NCBI RefSeq assembly: GCF_002160955.1
Contig: NZ_NFLN01000013.1
Location: forward strand, 1 to 64,000
Direction of reading: 5' to 3'
Length of the DNA: 64,000 nt
From: Gemmiger sp. An120
Lineage (GTDB): Bacteria > Bacillota > Clostridia > Oscillospirales > Ruminococcaceae
In this document: positions 52,110 to 61,718 of the stretch, piece by piece
Position numbering within the stretch: position 1 is the stretch's first letter
Layout: each line of letters starts with the position of its first letter
Program-made: the position numbers and the translations under genes
The notes under the pieces: model-generated
Database searches by the model: none
Seen by the model: only the letters and a program-made list of their open reading frames with translations
What the model was told of the DNA's origin: nothing

Positions 52110-52425
52110 AAAATACACCTGCTTTTCGAATATGAGGGGGATCGGATAAAACAAGTATAACGTAAATTTATTGATGCATCAAGGATTTGGAAGGACTTTA
52201 CTGGTTGCTTATTGGTCAATAAAAAGAATGAGTTGGACAAAATCCCCATTAAATATTACCATATAGATAGAATTTTTGAGCGAAACGATCTCTTTGAGGA
52301 TAGAAAGAGGATCGAAAACCAGAAAAAGAGAGGAAGATGCTATAAGATACTGTGACAAAAAGATTGCGGGAGGTATACAACTCTCTGGTTTCATGAAAAG
52401 GGTAAATATAAAAAGGAGGACGACT
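52110..52425. other. divergent regulatory region of the LysR and ABC operons
   Basis: No gene. It carries the LysR promoter with an overlapping palindrome. No consensus promoter for the ABC operon stands out (TATAAG near 52341-52346 lacks a -35), consistent with activator dependence. Confidence 0.55.
52154..52182 (-). promoter_or_regulatory. LysR gene promoter with overlapping palindrome
   Basis: Reading leftward: TTGATG (52182-52177), 17-base spacer, TATACT (52159-52154). The -35 lies inside the perfect palindrome TTGATGCATCAA (52171-52182), a T-N10-A LysR-type site that would give autorepression. Confidence 0.6.
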
Positions 52426-54018
52426 ATGTTTAGGCATTTGAAACGAACCATCGCGCTTCTTCTGGCTGTCTGCCTTCTGGCGGGACTGGTGGCCGGCTGC
52501 GGGAACGGTGCATCGGGAAGCAGCGCCGCCGGCGGAGAAGCGGGCGGCGAATCCCTGGCCGCCGACGGGGAACTGGTCATCGGGATGGCAAGCGCCTGGG
52601 AGACCCTGACTCCGTTCCGCAACATGACCGCCTACGGCATCCTGTATGCCCGCATGCTGTACGACTCGCTGGGCTACCGGATGGAGGATGGAAGCGTGAT
52701 CCCGGTAGTGGCCAAGAGCTGGACTGTGCGGGAGGACGGTGTGACCTGGGATATCGAGATCTATGATTATGTGACCGATTCCGCGGGCAATGCCATCACG
52801 GCGGCGGACATTGTGTGGGTGCTGGAAGAGCAGAAGGCCCGTGGTCTGAAGCCCATCTTCAACCGCATCGACACCGTGGAACAGACCGGCGACTACACCT
52901 TGGCCGTTAAGTTCACGGCCGATATCGCCGGCACCATTGAGAGCATCCTGCAGCACACCTATGTGGTTTCCAAAGCGGCCTTTGAGGCCAGTGGGGATGA
53001 GTTCGCCACCGATGTGGTCTCCACATCGCCGTACAAAGTGGTCGACTTTGTCTCCGGTTCCTCGCTGACGCTGGAGAAACGGGATGACTACTGGCAGAAG
53101 CCCGAGCTGATCGATCCCAGCATGGCCAATAACCTGGACCGGGTGGTATTCCGGTACATTTCGGAGGCCTCGCAGCAGCAGATCGCTCTGAAGACCGACG
53201 AGGTGGACATCTTCGCCTCCATCGACGGGAGCCTGGTGCCCGCCTTTGAGGGCAACGACAGCTTTGTGGTGGCGCCGGCCAACTACAGTGTGGGCAGCCA
53301 GATATTCTTCTCCGGTTATGAGGGCAGCCCGGTGGCCAACGACGTGAACCTGCGCAAGGCGATCGCCTACGCGATCGACGAGCAGGGCATCATTGACGGC
53401 GTGTACAGCGGTCTGGCCGGTCGGACATATGACTGTGCGCCGGACAGTCTGCTGGGGTATCAGGAAGACTGGAAACAGGAAGATTACTACAGCTATGATC
53501 CGGAAAAAGCCAAGGAATACCTGGCTCAGAGCGATTACGACGGCCAGGAGCTGGTGATCATGGCGTCCAGTTCTACCCGTAATACCCGATTGCTGACCAT
53601 GATCCAGGCCTATCTGCTGGAAGTGGGCATCAACGTGAAGATGAACCTGGTGGACCGGGCGCTGTACTCCGCTTCTATGAATGATGGAAGTGCTTATGAT
53701 ATGATTCAGGTCAGCGCCGGCGGCGCCGATTTCCCCTCTTTCTGGGCCAATCGTTTTGACAGCACTTCCTTCCCCAATGGCGACGCCACCGGGCGTAAAG
53801 ATGAAACGCTGACCCGGATGATCCAGGAAGCCTCCACCACCGAGGGCTTTACCGCTGAGAACATCAATGCCATTCACGACTATGTGAACGAAAATCTGTA
53901 TGGCTATAACATCTGCCAGCCCATGGTCGCGGACGTGTACAACAGCGCCATTGGAATGACGCAGGCCTCTGCGTTCTATGCAGGCGGTATTGATTACATC
54001 GCGAGCATCTACGAATAA
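52426..54018 (+). CDS. ABC transporter substrate-binding lipoprotein, family 5 (peptide/nickel type)
   Basis: 530 residues from the ATG after AAAGGAGG. A lipoprotein signal ends in the LVAGC lipobox, then a Gly/Ser/Ala-rich linker (about 26-44) and a full SBP_bac_5 domain: ESLAADGELVIGMASAWETL, VAKSWTVREDGVTW, FVSGSSLTLEKRDDYWQKP, DVNLRKAIAYAID, SYDPEKAKEYLAQ. Located outside on the membrane. It delivers the ligand to the two permeases downstream. Family 5 binds peptides, nickel chelates, opines or oligosaccharides; here the sulfatase and GH3 genes favour a glycoconjugate or decorated peptide (inference). Confidence 0.92.
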   Translation: MFRHLKRTIALLLAVCLLAGLVAGCGNGASGSSAAGGEAGGESLAADGELVIGMASAWETLTPFRNMTAYGILYARMLYDSLGYRMEDGSVIPVVAKSWTVREDGVTWDIEIYDYVTDSAGNAITAADIVWVLEEQKARGLKPIFNRIDTVEQTGDYTLAVKFTADIAGTIESILQHTYVVSKAAFEASGDEFATDVVSTSPYKVVDFVSGSSLTLEKRDDYWQKPELIDPSMANNLDRVVFRYISEASQQQIALKTDEVDIFASIDGSLVPAFEGNDSFVVAPANYSVGSQIFFSGYEGSPVANDVNLRKAIAYAIDEQGIIDGVYSGLAGRTYDCAPDSLLGYQEDWKQEDYYSYDPEKAKEYLAQSDYDGQELVIMASSSTRNTRLLTMIQAYLLEVGINVKMNLVDRALYSASMNDGSAYDMIQVSAGGADFPSFWANRFDSTSFPNGDATGRKDETLTRMIQEASTTEGFTAENINAIHDYVNENLYGYNICQPMVADVYNSAIGMTQASAFYAGGIDYIASIYE

Positions 54019-54050
54019 CCCCTGCAGCAAGCAGGGATCACACCCTTGCG

Positions 54051-54090
54051 GAAGGCCGGGCCGTCTCCCATACAGCGGGTCCCGGCCTTC
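54051..54090 (+). terminator. intercistronic hairpin after the binding-protein gene
   Basis: GAAGGCCGGG (54051-54060) pairs with CCCGGCCTTC (54081-54090); no T-run. Such hairpins usually stabilise the abundant binding-protein message and reduce readthrough. Confidence 0.65.
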
Positions 54091-54114
54091 TGCATACTGA
54101 CAAGGAGAGAGATC

Positions 54115-55074
54115 ATGGGAAAATACTTTCTCAAGCGCCTTGTGTGGATGATCCCGATCGTGCTGGGCGTGGCCATCCTGGTCTTTACCCTGATGACCTT
54201 CTGCCCGGGCGATCCGGCGGGGATCATCCTGGGCTCCTCTGCTACCGAACAGGACATGGAGATCCTGCGGGAGCAGATGGGGCTGAACGACCCGTACCTT
54301 GTGCGGCTGGGCCGTTTCCTCAGCGATACCTTCCTGCACTTTGATCTGGGCGAGTCCTGGGTCACCGGAGCGGACATCGGCGCCGAAATGCTGGAACGTC
54401 TGCCCCGGACGATGACCCTGTCCCTGGTCACGCTGGCCCTTTCGGTGCTGATCGGCATGCCGCTGGGCATCATTGCTGCTGTCAAGCAGAATCGCTGGCA
54501 GGACAACCTGTGTATGACCTTTGCTTTGGTGGGTATCTCCATCCCCAACTTCTGGCTGGCACTGCTGCTGATCCTGCTGTTCTCGGTGCAGTTGAACATC
54601 CTTCCCCCCATGGGCATCGGCAGCTGGCAGCATTACATCCTGCCTGCGATGGCCGGATGCATGGGCGGCGTGGCTCAGCTGGCCCGGCAGACCCGCTCCT
54701 CCATGCTGGATGTGATCCGTTCCGACTACATCACCACCGCCCGCTCCAAAGGCGTGCCGGAGTTCAAGGTCATCACCCGGCACGCGCTCAAAAACGGCCT
54801 GATCCCCATCATCACTGTGATCGGCACCCATTTCGGCCGGATGCTGGGCGGCGCGATGGTGATCGAGACCATCTTTTCCATCCCGGGCATGGGCACCTAC
54901 ATCGTAGGCGGTGTGGGCGCCCGCAACTATCCGGTGGTGCAGGCCGGCACGATCTTCCTGGCGATCGTGTTCAGCTTCTGCATGCTAGTGGTGGACATGG
55001 TGTACGCGGCGGTCGATCCGCGTATCAAAGCGCAATACGAACGTGGGAAAAGGAAGGTGAAACGCAATGCCTGA
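54115..55074 (+). CDS. ABC permease, DppB/OppB type
   Basis: 319 residues from the ATG after AAGGAGAG. Six membrane segments. The N-terminal YFLKRLVWMIPIVLGVAILVFTLM and CPGDPA segments are typical of DppB/GsiC. The EAA-type coupling loop is DYITTARSKGVPEFKVITRHALKNGLIPI (about 203-231). It pairs with the next permease, whose start overlaps its last 8 bases. Confidence 0.93.
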   Translation: MGKYFLKRLVWMIPIVLGVAILVFTLMTFCPGDPAGIILGSSATEQDMEILREQMGLNDPYLVRLGRFLSDTFLHFDLGESWVTGADIGAEMLERLPRTMTLSLVTLALSVLIGMPLGIIAAVKQNRWQDNLCMTFALVGISIPNFWLALLLILLFSVQLNILPPMGIGSWQHYILPAMAGCMGGVAQLARQTRSSMLDVIRSDYITTARSKGVPEFKVITRHALKNGLIPIITVIGTHFGRMLGGAMVIETIFSIPGMGTYIVGGVGARNYPVVQAGTIFLAIVFSFCMLVVDMVYAAVDPRIKAQYERGKRKVKRNA

Positions 55075-55960
55075 CGCCGCTGTCATGCAGGCCGGTTCCG
55101 TGCCGGTCCGGACAAAAAAGAATTCAAAGGTTCTTCAGGTCCTGAAGCAGATGAGCTACAACCGGATGGCGATGCTGGGCGCGGTCATCCTGCTGATCGA
55201 GGTCGTGCTGGTGCTTCTTGCACCGCTGATCGCCCCCTACAGCTATTCGACGATCGATATGAGCGTGGCCATGCAGGGACCGTCCCTGGCGCATCCTTTC
55301 GGCACCGACGATGTGGGCCGGGATATCCTGTCCCGCATCCTGATCGGGGGCCGGTATTCCCTGGGCATGGGCATCCTGAGCATTCTGATCTCCATGGTGC
55401 TGGGCATCTCGATCGGTTCCATTGCCGGCTATTTCGGCGGTACGGTGGACAACCTGATCATGCGATTCCTGGATATCGTACAGTCGATGCCCGGCATGCT
55501 GATGACCATTGTGCTGTCCACCGTTCTGGGGCCGGGCTATTTTAACACCATCCTGGCCCTGGCCATCAACAACATTCCCTCCAACGCCCGGCTGCTGCGC
55601 GCGCAGATGCTCAAGGTGCGGGAGAACGAGTACATCGAGGCGGCCCGGTCGATCAACTGCAACAAGCTGCAGATCATCGTCAAGCACCTGATCCCCAACT
55701 CCTTTTCGCCGATGATCGTTACCTCCACCATGGGCGTGGCCCATATGATCACGGCTGCCGCCGGCCTGAGCTTTATCGGGTTGGGCGTTCAGCCTCCCAC
55801 CCCGGAATGGGGTGCCATGCTGAGCGCTTCCCGCCAGTTCATCCGCAGCAGCCCCCATATGGTGATCTTCCCCGGTCTGGCGATCGCCATCACGGTGCTT
55901 TCCCTGAACCTGATGGGCGACGGCCTGCGGGACGCGCTGGACCCGAAACTCAAACGCTGA
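55067..55960 (+). CDS. ABC permease, DppC/OppC type
   Basis: 297 residues. An N-terminal cytoplasmic segment and TM1 (AMLGAVILLIEVVLVLLAPLIAPY), then the HPFGTDDVGRDILSRILIGGR signature of DppC, five more membrane segments and the coupling loop EYIEAARSINCNKLQIIVKHLIPN (about 186-209). The terminal PPTPEWGAMLSASRQF block is typical. It overlaps the upstream permease gene; 18 bases separate it from the first ATPase. Confidence 0.94.
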   Translation: MPDAAVMQAGSVPVRTKKNSKVLQVLKQMSYNRMAMLGAVILLIEVVLVLLAPLIAPYSYSTIDMSVAMQGPSLAHPFGTDDVGRDILSRILIGGRYSLGMGILSILISMVLGISIGSIAGYFGGTVDNLIMRFLDIVQSMPGMLMTIVLSTVLGPGYFNTILALAINNIPSNARLLRAQMLKVRENEYIEAARSINCNKLQIIVKHLIPNSFSPMIVTSTMGVAHMITAAAGLSFIGLGVQPPTPEWGAMLSASRQFIRSSPHMVIFPGLAIAITVLSLNLMGDGLRDALDPKLKR

Positions 55961-55978
55961 CGGAAGGAGGAGCTGAGA

Positions 55979-56986
55979 ATGAACGAGAAACATCCGCAGG
56001 ATGCAGCACCTTTTCTGGAAGTAAAGCACCTTACCGTGGAGTATTTTACAAAGGAGCAGGTGGTACATGCGGTGAATGACGTTTCCTTCCACCTGGAAAA
56101 AGGCAGGACCCTTGGCCTGGTGGGGGAGACCGGCGCTGGCAAGACCTCCATCGCCAAGGCAATTCTCCGGATCCTGCCGGACGTGGGGGCCCGGATCGCC
56201 GGCGGGCAGGTACTGCTGGAGGGGACCGATATCATCGCTCTTTCGGAACACGATATGCGACAGATCCGGGGCGATAAGATCACCATGATCTTCCAGGACC
56301 CGATGACCGCGCTGAACCCGGTGCAGCGGGTGGGCGACCAGATCGCCGAGGTGGTGGCGCTGCACAGCAAGGGCAGCAAAGAAGAGTGCCAGAACCGAGC
56401 CAAAGAGATGCTGGAGATGGTGGGCATCCCTGCCGAGCGATACCGGGAATATCCTCACCAGTTCTCCGGCGGTATGAAACAGCGGGTGGTCATCGCCATG
56501 GCGCTGGCCTGCAACCCGGATCTGCTGCTGGCGGACGAACCCACCACCGCCCTGGATGTGACCATCCAGGCTCAGGTGCTGCACCTGATCGACAAGCTGC
56601 GGGAGAAGTTCAATACATCTATGCTTCTGATCACCCACGACATGGGGGTCATTGCCAACACCTGCGACGAGGTGGCGGTGATCTACGCGGGCACCATCCT
56701 AGAATATGGCACCAAAGAGCAGATCTTCGACCATCCCTGTCACCCCTATACCATCGGGCTATTCAAGGCTATTCCCAACATGAATGTGGAGGAAGAGTGG
56801 CTGCATCCGATCGAGGGCCTTCCGCCGGATCCTACCCATCTGCCGGACGGCTGTCCGTTCCATCCCCGCTGCCCCTATGCGGACGAGGGATGCCGCAAAG
56901 AGCCTGTCCCGATGCAGGCCACCCCCTACGGCCATCAGTGCCGGTGCCGCCGTATGGACGCGGTGCTGAAAGAAGAGGTGAAATGA
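55979..56986 (+). CDS. ABC transporter ATPase, DppD/OppD type
   Basis: 335 residues. Walker [10 protein letters not shown] (about 51-59), Q-loop [10 protein letters not shown] (about 104), signature [15 protein letters not shown] (about 162), Walker [13 protein letters not shown] (about 183) and H-loop ITHDMG (about 219). The C-terminal oligopeptide/dipeptide region contains [14 protein letters not shown] (about 302), the Cys-rich element of this subclass. It works with the next ATPase as a heterodimer. Confidence 0.95.
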   Translation: MNEKHPQDAAPFLEVKHLTVEYFTKEQVVHAVNDVSFHLEKGRTLGLVGETGAGKTSIAKAILRILPDVGARIAGGQVLLEGTDIIALSEHDMRQIRGDKITMIFQDPMTALNPVQRVGDQIAEVVALHSKGSKEECQNRAKEMLEMVGIPAERYREYPHQFSGGMKQRVVIAMALACNPDLLLADEPTTALDVTIQAQVLHLIDKLREKFNTSMLLITHDMGVIANTCDEVAVIYAGTILEYGTKEQIFDHPCHPYTIGLFKAIPNMNVEEEWLHPIEGLPPDPTHLPDGCPFHPRCPYADEGCRKEPVPMQATPYGHQCRCRRMDAVLKEEVK

Positions 56987-56987
56987 C

Positions 56988-57938
56988 ATGGCTGTGATCG
57001 AGGTCAAAAACCTGAAAAAATACTTCTCCACCCCGCGGGGGGTATTGCATGCCGTGGACGATGTGACACTCTCCATCGAAAAGGGAAAAACGCTGGGGGT
57101 CGTGGGCGAGTCCGGCTGCGGAAAATCCACGCTGGGGCGCACGATCATCCACCTGATCCCCAAAACGGAAGGGCAGATCCTTCTGAACGGCAAGGATGTA
57201 TCCAATGTGAAGGGGGCACAGCTGCGGGCGGCCCGGGAAAAGATGCAGATCATCTTTCAGGACCCGTATTCCTCTCTGGACCCGCGCATGACGGTAGAGG
57301 ACACCATCCGGGAGCCGCTGACCGTGTCCAGACGGTACAAGCGCAGTGAGATCGACGAGATTACCGGCGAGCTGATGGGCTTTGTGGGGATCGACACCCG
57401 GCTGCGCACCGCCTATCCCCACGAGCTGGACGGCGGCCGCCGCCAGCGGGTGGGCATTGCCCGGGCGCTGGCACTGAATCCGGATTTTGTGGTTTGTGAT
57501 GAGCCGGTGAGTGCCCTGGACGTGTCCATCCAGGCTCAGGTGCTCAATCTGCTGAAAAAGCTGCAGCAGCAGCGAGGGCTGGCGTACATGTTCGTCACCC
57601 ACGATCTGTCGGTGGTCAAGCACATTTCGGACGATATTTGCGTGATGTATCTGGGACAGGTGGTGGAGCTGTGTTCCTCCCGGGAACTGTTCCGGAACCC
57701 TCTGCACCCTTACACCCGCGCGCTGCTGTCGGCGATCCCGTCCATCGACATCCACAACAAGATGAAGCCGGAGATCATCCAGGGCGAGATCGTGAGCCCC
57801 ATCAATCCGAAACCCGGCTGCCGGTTTGCCGCCCGGTGCAAGTACGCCACCGAGGCCTGCCACCAACCCCAGAAGATGGAAGAAGTCGAATCCGGGCACT
57901 ATGTGGCCTGCTGTCGGGTGCATGAGGTGAACGGTTGA
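56988..57938 (+). CDS. ABC transporter ATPase, DppF/OppF type
   Basis: 316 residues. Walker A GESGCGKST (about 42-50), Q-loop FQDPYSSLDP (about 90), signature LDGGRRQRVGIARAL (about 143; the usual Ser of LSGGQ is Asp), Walker B VVCDEPVSALD (about 166) and H-loop VTHDLS. C-terminal oligopeptide extension with CRFAARCKYATEAC (about 281). The start lies one base after the DppD stop. The Asp-for-Ser change occurs in the second ATPase and may leave that site less active. Confidence 0.94.
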   Translation: MAVIEVKNLKKYFSTPRGVLHAVDDVTLSIEKGKTLGVVGESGCGKSTLGRTIIHLIPKTEGQILLNGKDVSNVKGAQLRAAREKMQIIFQDPYSSLDPRMTVEDTIREPLTVSRRYKRSEIDEITGELMGFVGIDTRLRTAYPHELDGGRRQRVGIARALALNPDFVVCDEPVSALDVSIQAQVLNLLKKLQQQRGLAYMFVTHDLSVVKHISDDICVMYLGQVVELCSSRELFRNPLHPYTRALLSAIPSIDIHNKMKPEIIQGEIVSPINPKPGCRFAARCKYATEACHQPQKMEEVESGHYVACCRVHEVNG

Positions 57939-58882
57939 TGGGTACGGCTGAAAAGGAAACCGCTCGTCGGGACGAGCTGGACCTGTCCTGTTCCGTATAC
58001 GGGTGCGGCTACCTGCACGACGTGGAGTATAAGCGGACCCGCACATTTCCCAAGGGCACCGGAATCTCCGCCCTGAAACAAAGCCTGCACCTTCAGATCC
58101 TGTTTCCCTCACCGGTGGGAGAGGCGGAGAAGGGGCCATTTCCCATTGTGGTCTTTGTTCCCGGCGGGGCCTGGCGAACGCCGCAGGTGTATTTCCGGGT
58201 GCCGTTTCTGGTGGATCTGGTCCGCCGCGGATTTCTTGTGGCGATGGCGGGCTACCGGGGATGTGAGTTGTTCCGCTGCGAAGACGCCGTCTCGGATGTG
58301 CGCAGCGCGGTGCGGTATATGCGTGCCCATGCGGCGGAGTATAACGGGGACCCGGACAACATCTTCCTGATGGGGGAGTCCGCGGGAGCCCACCTGGCCA
58401 TGCTGGCGGTCTGCGGCGGGCCGGACTTTGACGATCCGGAGGAAACGGCGGCCGGGAGTGTGCCTGTCCGGGGCGTACTGGAGCTATACGGCCCCACCGA
58501 TTGCAGCGGCCATGTGACCACCCCGGAATTCAGTGCCCTTTCGGACAAAGAGGCACTGACCAGCCCGCTGGCCATTCTGGTGCGGGGCTGCCTGCGCAGC
58601 GAGTTCGCGGACCGGCTGCGCCCGCTTTCGCCGCTGTGGCATCTGCAGCAGGGCGCTGTGCCTCCGCCCATGCTGCTGGCCCACGGAGACCAGGACCGGC
58701 TGGTGCCGGTCTGGCATGCCGAACGGATGTTTGAGGCGCTGGCCGGTGCGGGATGCCCGGTGGAGTACATCCGGCTGCGAAACGCCGGCCATGGAAGCTG
58801 GCTGTTCTATGAAACCTATATGATGGACCGTTACGCGCAGTTCATACGCAAACATACCGGGCCGGCGGCCCCGGGGATCTGA
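57938..58882 (+). CDS. alpha/beta-hydrolase (BD-FAE / acetyl-xylan-esterase-like)
   Basis: 314 residues from the ATG of TGATG, overlapping the ATPase stop; a TTG three bases earlier is possible. PGGAWRTP (HGGAW-like oxyanion loop, about 74), nucleophile Ser in MGESAGAHLA (about 149), Asp in AHGDQDRLVP (about 250) and His in NAGHGSW (about 286): the complete triad of the esterase_lipase/BD-FAE group, members of which remove acetyl or feruloyl groups from carbohydrates. No signal peptide, so it acts on imported material. Embedded in the ABC operon. Confidence 0.85.
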   Translation: MGTAEKETARRDELDLSCSVYGCGYLHDVEYKRTRTFPKGTGISALKQSLHLQILFPSPVGEAEKGPFPIVVFVPGGAWRTPQVYFRVPFLVDLVRRGFLVAMAGYRGCELFRCEDAVSDVRSAVRYMRAHAAEYNGDPDNIFLMGESAGAHLAMLAVCGGPDFDDPEETAAGSVPVRGVLELYGPTDCSGHVTTPEFSALSDKEALTSPLAILVRGCLRSEFADRLRPLSPLWHLQQGAVPPPMLLAHGDQDRLVPVWHAERMFEALAGAGCPVEYIRLRNAGHGSWLFYETYMMDRYAQFIRKHTGPAAPGI

Positions 58883-58892
58883 GGAAAAAACT

Positions 58893-59387
58893 ATGAAACG
58901 CTGCTTTGTCGTGAATCAGGAAAAGGCGGTCGTGGCCGGCATCGTGAGCGGCACCAGCCTGGTGATGGCGCTGGTCATGGTGTATCTGGGCAGGATGGGC
59001 TCTCTGCTGGCGTTTGGCCTGCTGGCGGCACTGTTCGGCTGGATCGCCGCGCAAAATGCAGCTGTGATCGTACTGGACCAGACCGGGGTCACCAAAACAC
59101 TGCTGGGGCGCCGGGTAAGTCACATGGACTGGAACCAGGTGCGGGAGGCGGGGGTGTGCGGAACCAACCCCCTGAACAAAGGCCGCCCGGAAAAAACCGG
59201 CCGCCTGTACATCTACTGCTCCGCCGAGCGGCTGGACGAAGACAGCCGGTATGCCATGATCTTGAAGTGGCCGCCGCCGGACGATCGGCAGCTTTGCTTT
59301 ACCTATGATCCGCAGCGGCTGGAGGCTCTGCGTCTGTGGTGGACGGGAGAGCTGGAGGAGTACAATACAGGCACGCATCGCCTGTGA
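58893..59387 (+). CDS. small membrane protein with PH-like domain, unknown function
   Basis: 164 residues; the ATG follows GAGGAAAAAACT. Two membrane segments (about 11-30 and 36-58) are followed by a beta-rich cytoplasmic part: NAAVIVLDQTGVTKTLLGRRVSHMDWNQVREAGV and FTYDPQRLEALRLWW resemble the start and end of bacterial PH-like domains, as in YdbS-type or YcxB-like proteins. I know no function. It sits between the two esterase genes of the ABC operon with 10- and 20-base gaps. Confidence 0.7.
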   Translation: MKRCFVVNQEKAVVAGIVSGTSLVMALVMVYLGRMGSLLAFGLLAALFGWIAAQNAAVIVLDQTGVTKTLLGRRVSHMDWNQVREAGVCGTNPLNKGRPEKTGRLYIYCSAERLDEDSRYAMILKWPPPDDRQLCFTYDPQRLEALRLWWTGELEEYNTGTHRL

Positions 59388-59407
59388 ACCGACAAAAGGA
59401 GAAACCG

Positions 59408-60193
59408 ATGACGGAGATAACACTGCAGTATTGTTCCAAGGCTCTGCGCCGGCATGTGACCGTCTGGATGCTGCTGCCGTTTGATACCTTCCATCCGGAT
59501 CGCTGCCCGGCTCCGCCCTACAGGACGCTGTATTTTCTCAACGGGTATCTGGCAAACGCGCGGCAGATCCTGGATACCACGACCCTGTGTTTGTGGGCGC
59601 AGCGGTACGGCCTGGCTGTGGTGCTGCCGGACGGGGAAAATTCCTTTTATGTGGATCATCCGGAGCGGAACGCCCTGTACGGGACCTATGTGGCCGAGGA
59701 ACTGGTGCAGGTCACCCGGCAGCTCTTTCCGCTCTCGGATCGTCGGGAGGATACCTTCCTGGGCGGGATCTCCATGGGGGGCTTCGGCGCCCTGATGCAG
59801 GGGATGCGCCATCCGGATACCTTTTCCCGGATCGCGGCGCTCTCGCCCGCTGCCCAGTTGTATGAAATGGTACGGCAGAACTGTCTGCCGCTTTCAGAAG
59901 TGGAGGCGGCTGTGGGCAGTGAAGAGCAGTATCTCCGGGAGTACGATCCCGGTTCCCTGATCCTGCGGGCGCATCAGTCCGGCCGGAAGCTGCCGGCCCT
60001 GTTCTTCTGCTGCGGTACCGAGGACCGCCTGACCTACCGGGTGGATCGGGCGTTGTATGAAACGCTGAAGAAGGCCGGTGTCCCTGTCCGATACAGTGAG
60101 GGTCCCGGCATGCACGACGCATTCTATTGGAATGAGGTCATCCCGGAGGCCCTGGAATTTCTGGTGAGCGGTGCCAGTAAGGAGGAATTGTGA
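59408..60193 (+). CDS. esterase D/feruloyl-esterase-like hydrolase
   Basis: 261 residues from the ATG after AAAGGAG. TLYFLNGYLANARQIL (a variant oxyanion region; Asn replaces His), nucleophile Ser in GGISMGGFGALMQG (about 118), Asp in CCGTEDRLTY (about 203) and His in GPGMHDAFYW (about 236). Similar in type to the esterase at 33139. Its stop overlaps the sulfatase start region (TGATG). In the operon it could deacylate imported glycoconjugates. Confidence 0.85.
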   Translation: MTEITLQYCSKALRRHVTVWMLLPFDTFHPDRCPAPPYRTLYFLNGYLANARQILDTTTLCLWAQRYGLAVVLPDGENSFYVDHPERNALYGTYVAEELVQVTRQLFPLSDRREDTFLGGISMGGFGALMQGMRHPDTFSRIAALSPAAQLYEMVRQNCLPLSEVEAAVGSEEQYLREYDPGSLILRAHQSGRKLPALFFCCGTEDRLTYRVDRALYETLKKAGVPVRYSEGPGMHDAFYWNEVIPEALEFLVSGASKEEL

Positions 60194-61692
60194 TGCGCGC
60201 CATTATGGTGATGTACGACTCGCTGAACCGGCATATGCTGGAACCTTACGGCTGTGACTGGACGCTTACGCCTAACTTTTGCCGGCTTGCACAGCGGGCG
60301 GTGCAGTTTGAGAACAACTACGTGGGCAGCATGCCCTGCATGCCGGCCCGCCGGGAGCTGCATACCGGCCGCTACAATTTCTTTCACCGGGGATGGGGAC
60401 CGCTGGAACCCTTTGATGATTCCATGCCGGAGATATTAAAGAACGCCGGTATCTATACCCACCTGGTCAGCGACCATCAACATTACTGGGAGGATGGTGG
60501 GGCTACCTACCATGGGCGCTATTCCTCCTGGGAGATCTCCCGCGGCCAGGAAGGCGATCCCTGGAAGGCAGACCTGCATGTGGAATATTCCCGGCAGTCG
60601 GTGTTCCGGGCAAAGCAGAAAGCTGGCGGAAGCGGCGCATCCCCGCGGGTGATCCAGGACGAGAGAAATCGTCGTTTTATGGACACCGAAGAGAAGACCA
60701 GCCAGGCGGTCACCTTTGCCGCTGGTCTGGATTTTATTCGACGCAACCACGACCAGGACAACTGGTTTCTGCAAATCGAGACCTTTGATCCCCACGAACC
60801 CTTCTACACCCTCCCGGCGGACAAAGCCCTGTATCCCCATCACTTTACCGGCGATGCCGACCTGGAAGCGGACTGGCCGCCCTACGCACCGGTGGAGGAA
60901 GATGCGGAAACGGTGCAGCATGTACGGTACAATTACGCGGCCCTGGTGAGCAAGTGCGACCGGTATCTGGGCCAGGTGCTGGACATGATGGACCAGTATG
61001 ACCTTTGGAAGGATACCATGCTGATCGTCAATACCGACCACGGCTTTTTGCTGGGCGAGCACGGCTGGTGGGGCAAATCGGCCATGCCGGTGTATGAGGA
61101 ATTGGCGCACATTCCGCTCTTTATCCATGATCCCCGGCAGCCGGCATGCGACGGCCAGAAACGAAAGGCCATCACCCAGACCATCGATCTGGCGCCCACC
61201 CTGCTGGAGTTCTTCGGGGTGGAAATTCCGGAGGACATGGAGGGCCGGTCCCTGACCCGGGTGATCGCGGCGGATGAGCCGATCCGGAACTGCGCTGTTT
61301 TTGGCTACTTTGGCAGCCAGGTCAATGCGGCGGACGGGCGCTACCTGTACATGCACTCCGGTGAACGGCCGGAGGTCGCGGTCTACGAATATACGCTGAT
61401 GCCCTGCCACATGCGGCAGATGTTTTCGCCGGAGCAGCTGCGCAACGCGCAGCTGGCGCCGCCATTCCGGTTTACCAAGGGATGTCCGGTGCTGCGCGTC
61501 CCGGCCAAAAAGCGCCGGGTGGATACCACAGGGTTCGGAAGTGCGCTCTATGATCTGCAAGGTGGAGCGGACAGCAACGTGCTGGAGGAGCACCCGGAGG
61601 TGGTGCAGGCTATGAAGCGGGAAATCTGTGCGGCCATGCGCCGCAGCGACGCGCCCGAAGAAGTTTTTCAACGGCTGGGCTTTGTGCGCTGA
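60193..61692 (+). CDS. sulfatase family enzyme
   Basis: 499 residues from the ATG seven bases after GGAGG. The sulfatase activation motif C-x-P-x-R is present as CMPAR (Cys49-Arg53), to be converted to formylglycine. Metal ligands are likely in the N-terminal VMYDSLN (an Asp; the usual second Asp is Ser) and NTDHGFLLGEHG (about 277-288). The DPHEPF block (about 199) is typical. No signal peptide, so a cytoplasmic enzyme working on imported sulfated (or phosphorylated) compounds. No anaerobic sulfatase-maturing enzyme is next to it. Confidence 0.88.
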   Translation: MRAIMVMYDSLNRHMLEPYGCDWTLTPNFCRLAQRAVQFENNYVGSMPCMPARRELHTGRYNFFHRGWGPLEPFDDSMPEILKNAGIYTHLVSDHQHYWEDGGATYHGRYSSWEISRGQEGDPWKADLHVEYSRQSVFRAKQKAGGSGASPRVIQDERNRRFMDTEEKTSQAVTFAAGLDFIRRNHDQDNWFLQIETFDPHEPFYTLPADKALYPHHFTGDADLEADWPPYAPVEEDAETVQHVRYNYAALVSKCDRYLGQVLDMMDQYDLWKDTMLIVNTDHGFLLGEHGWWGKSAMPVYEELAHIPLFIHDPRQPACDGQKRKAITQTIDLAPTLLEFFGVEIPEDMEGRSLTRVIAADEPIRNCAVFGYFGSQVNAADGRYLYMHSGERPEVAVYEYTLMPCHMRQMFSPEQLRNAQLAPPFRFTKGCPVLRVPAKKRRVDTTGFGSALYDLQGGADSNVLEEHPEVVQAMKREICAAMRRSDAPEEVFQRLGFVR

Positions 61693-61718
61693 GCAAAGAA
61701 AACAGGAGGATACAGCCG

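Noticed and set aside
52249-54831. 860-codon - strand frame
   Set aside because: Antisense of the substrate-binding protein and first permease; His/Gln/Gly-rich shadow.
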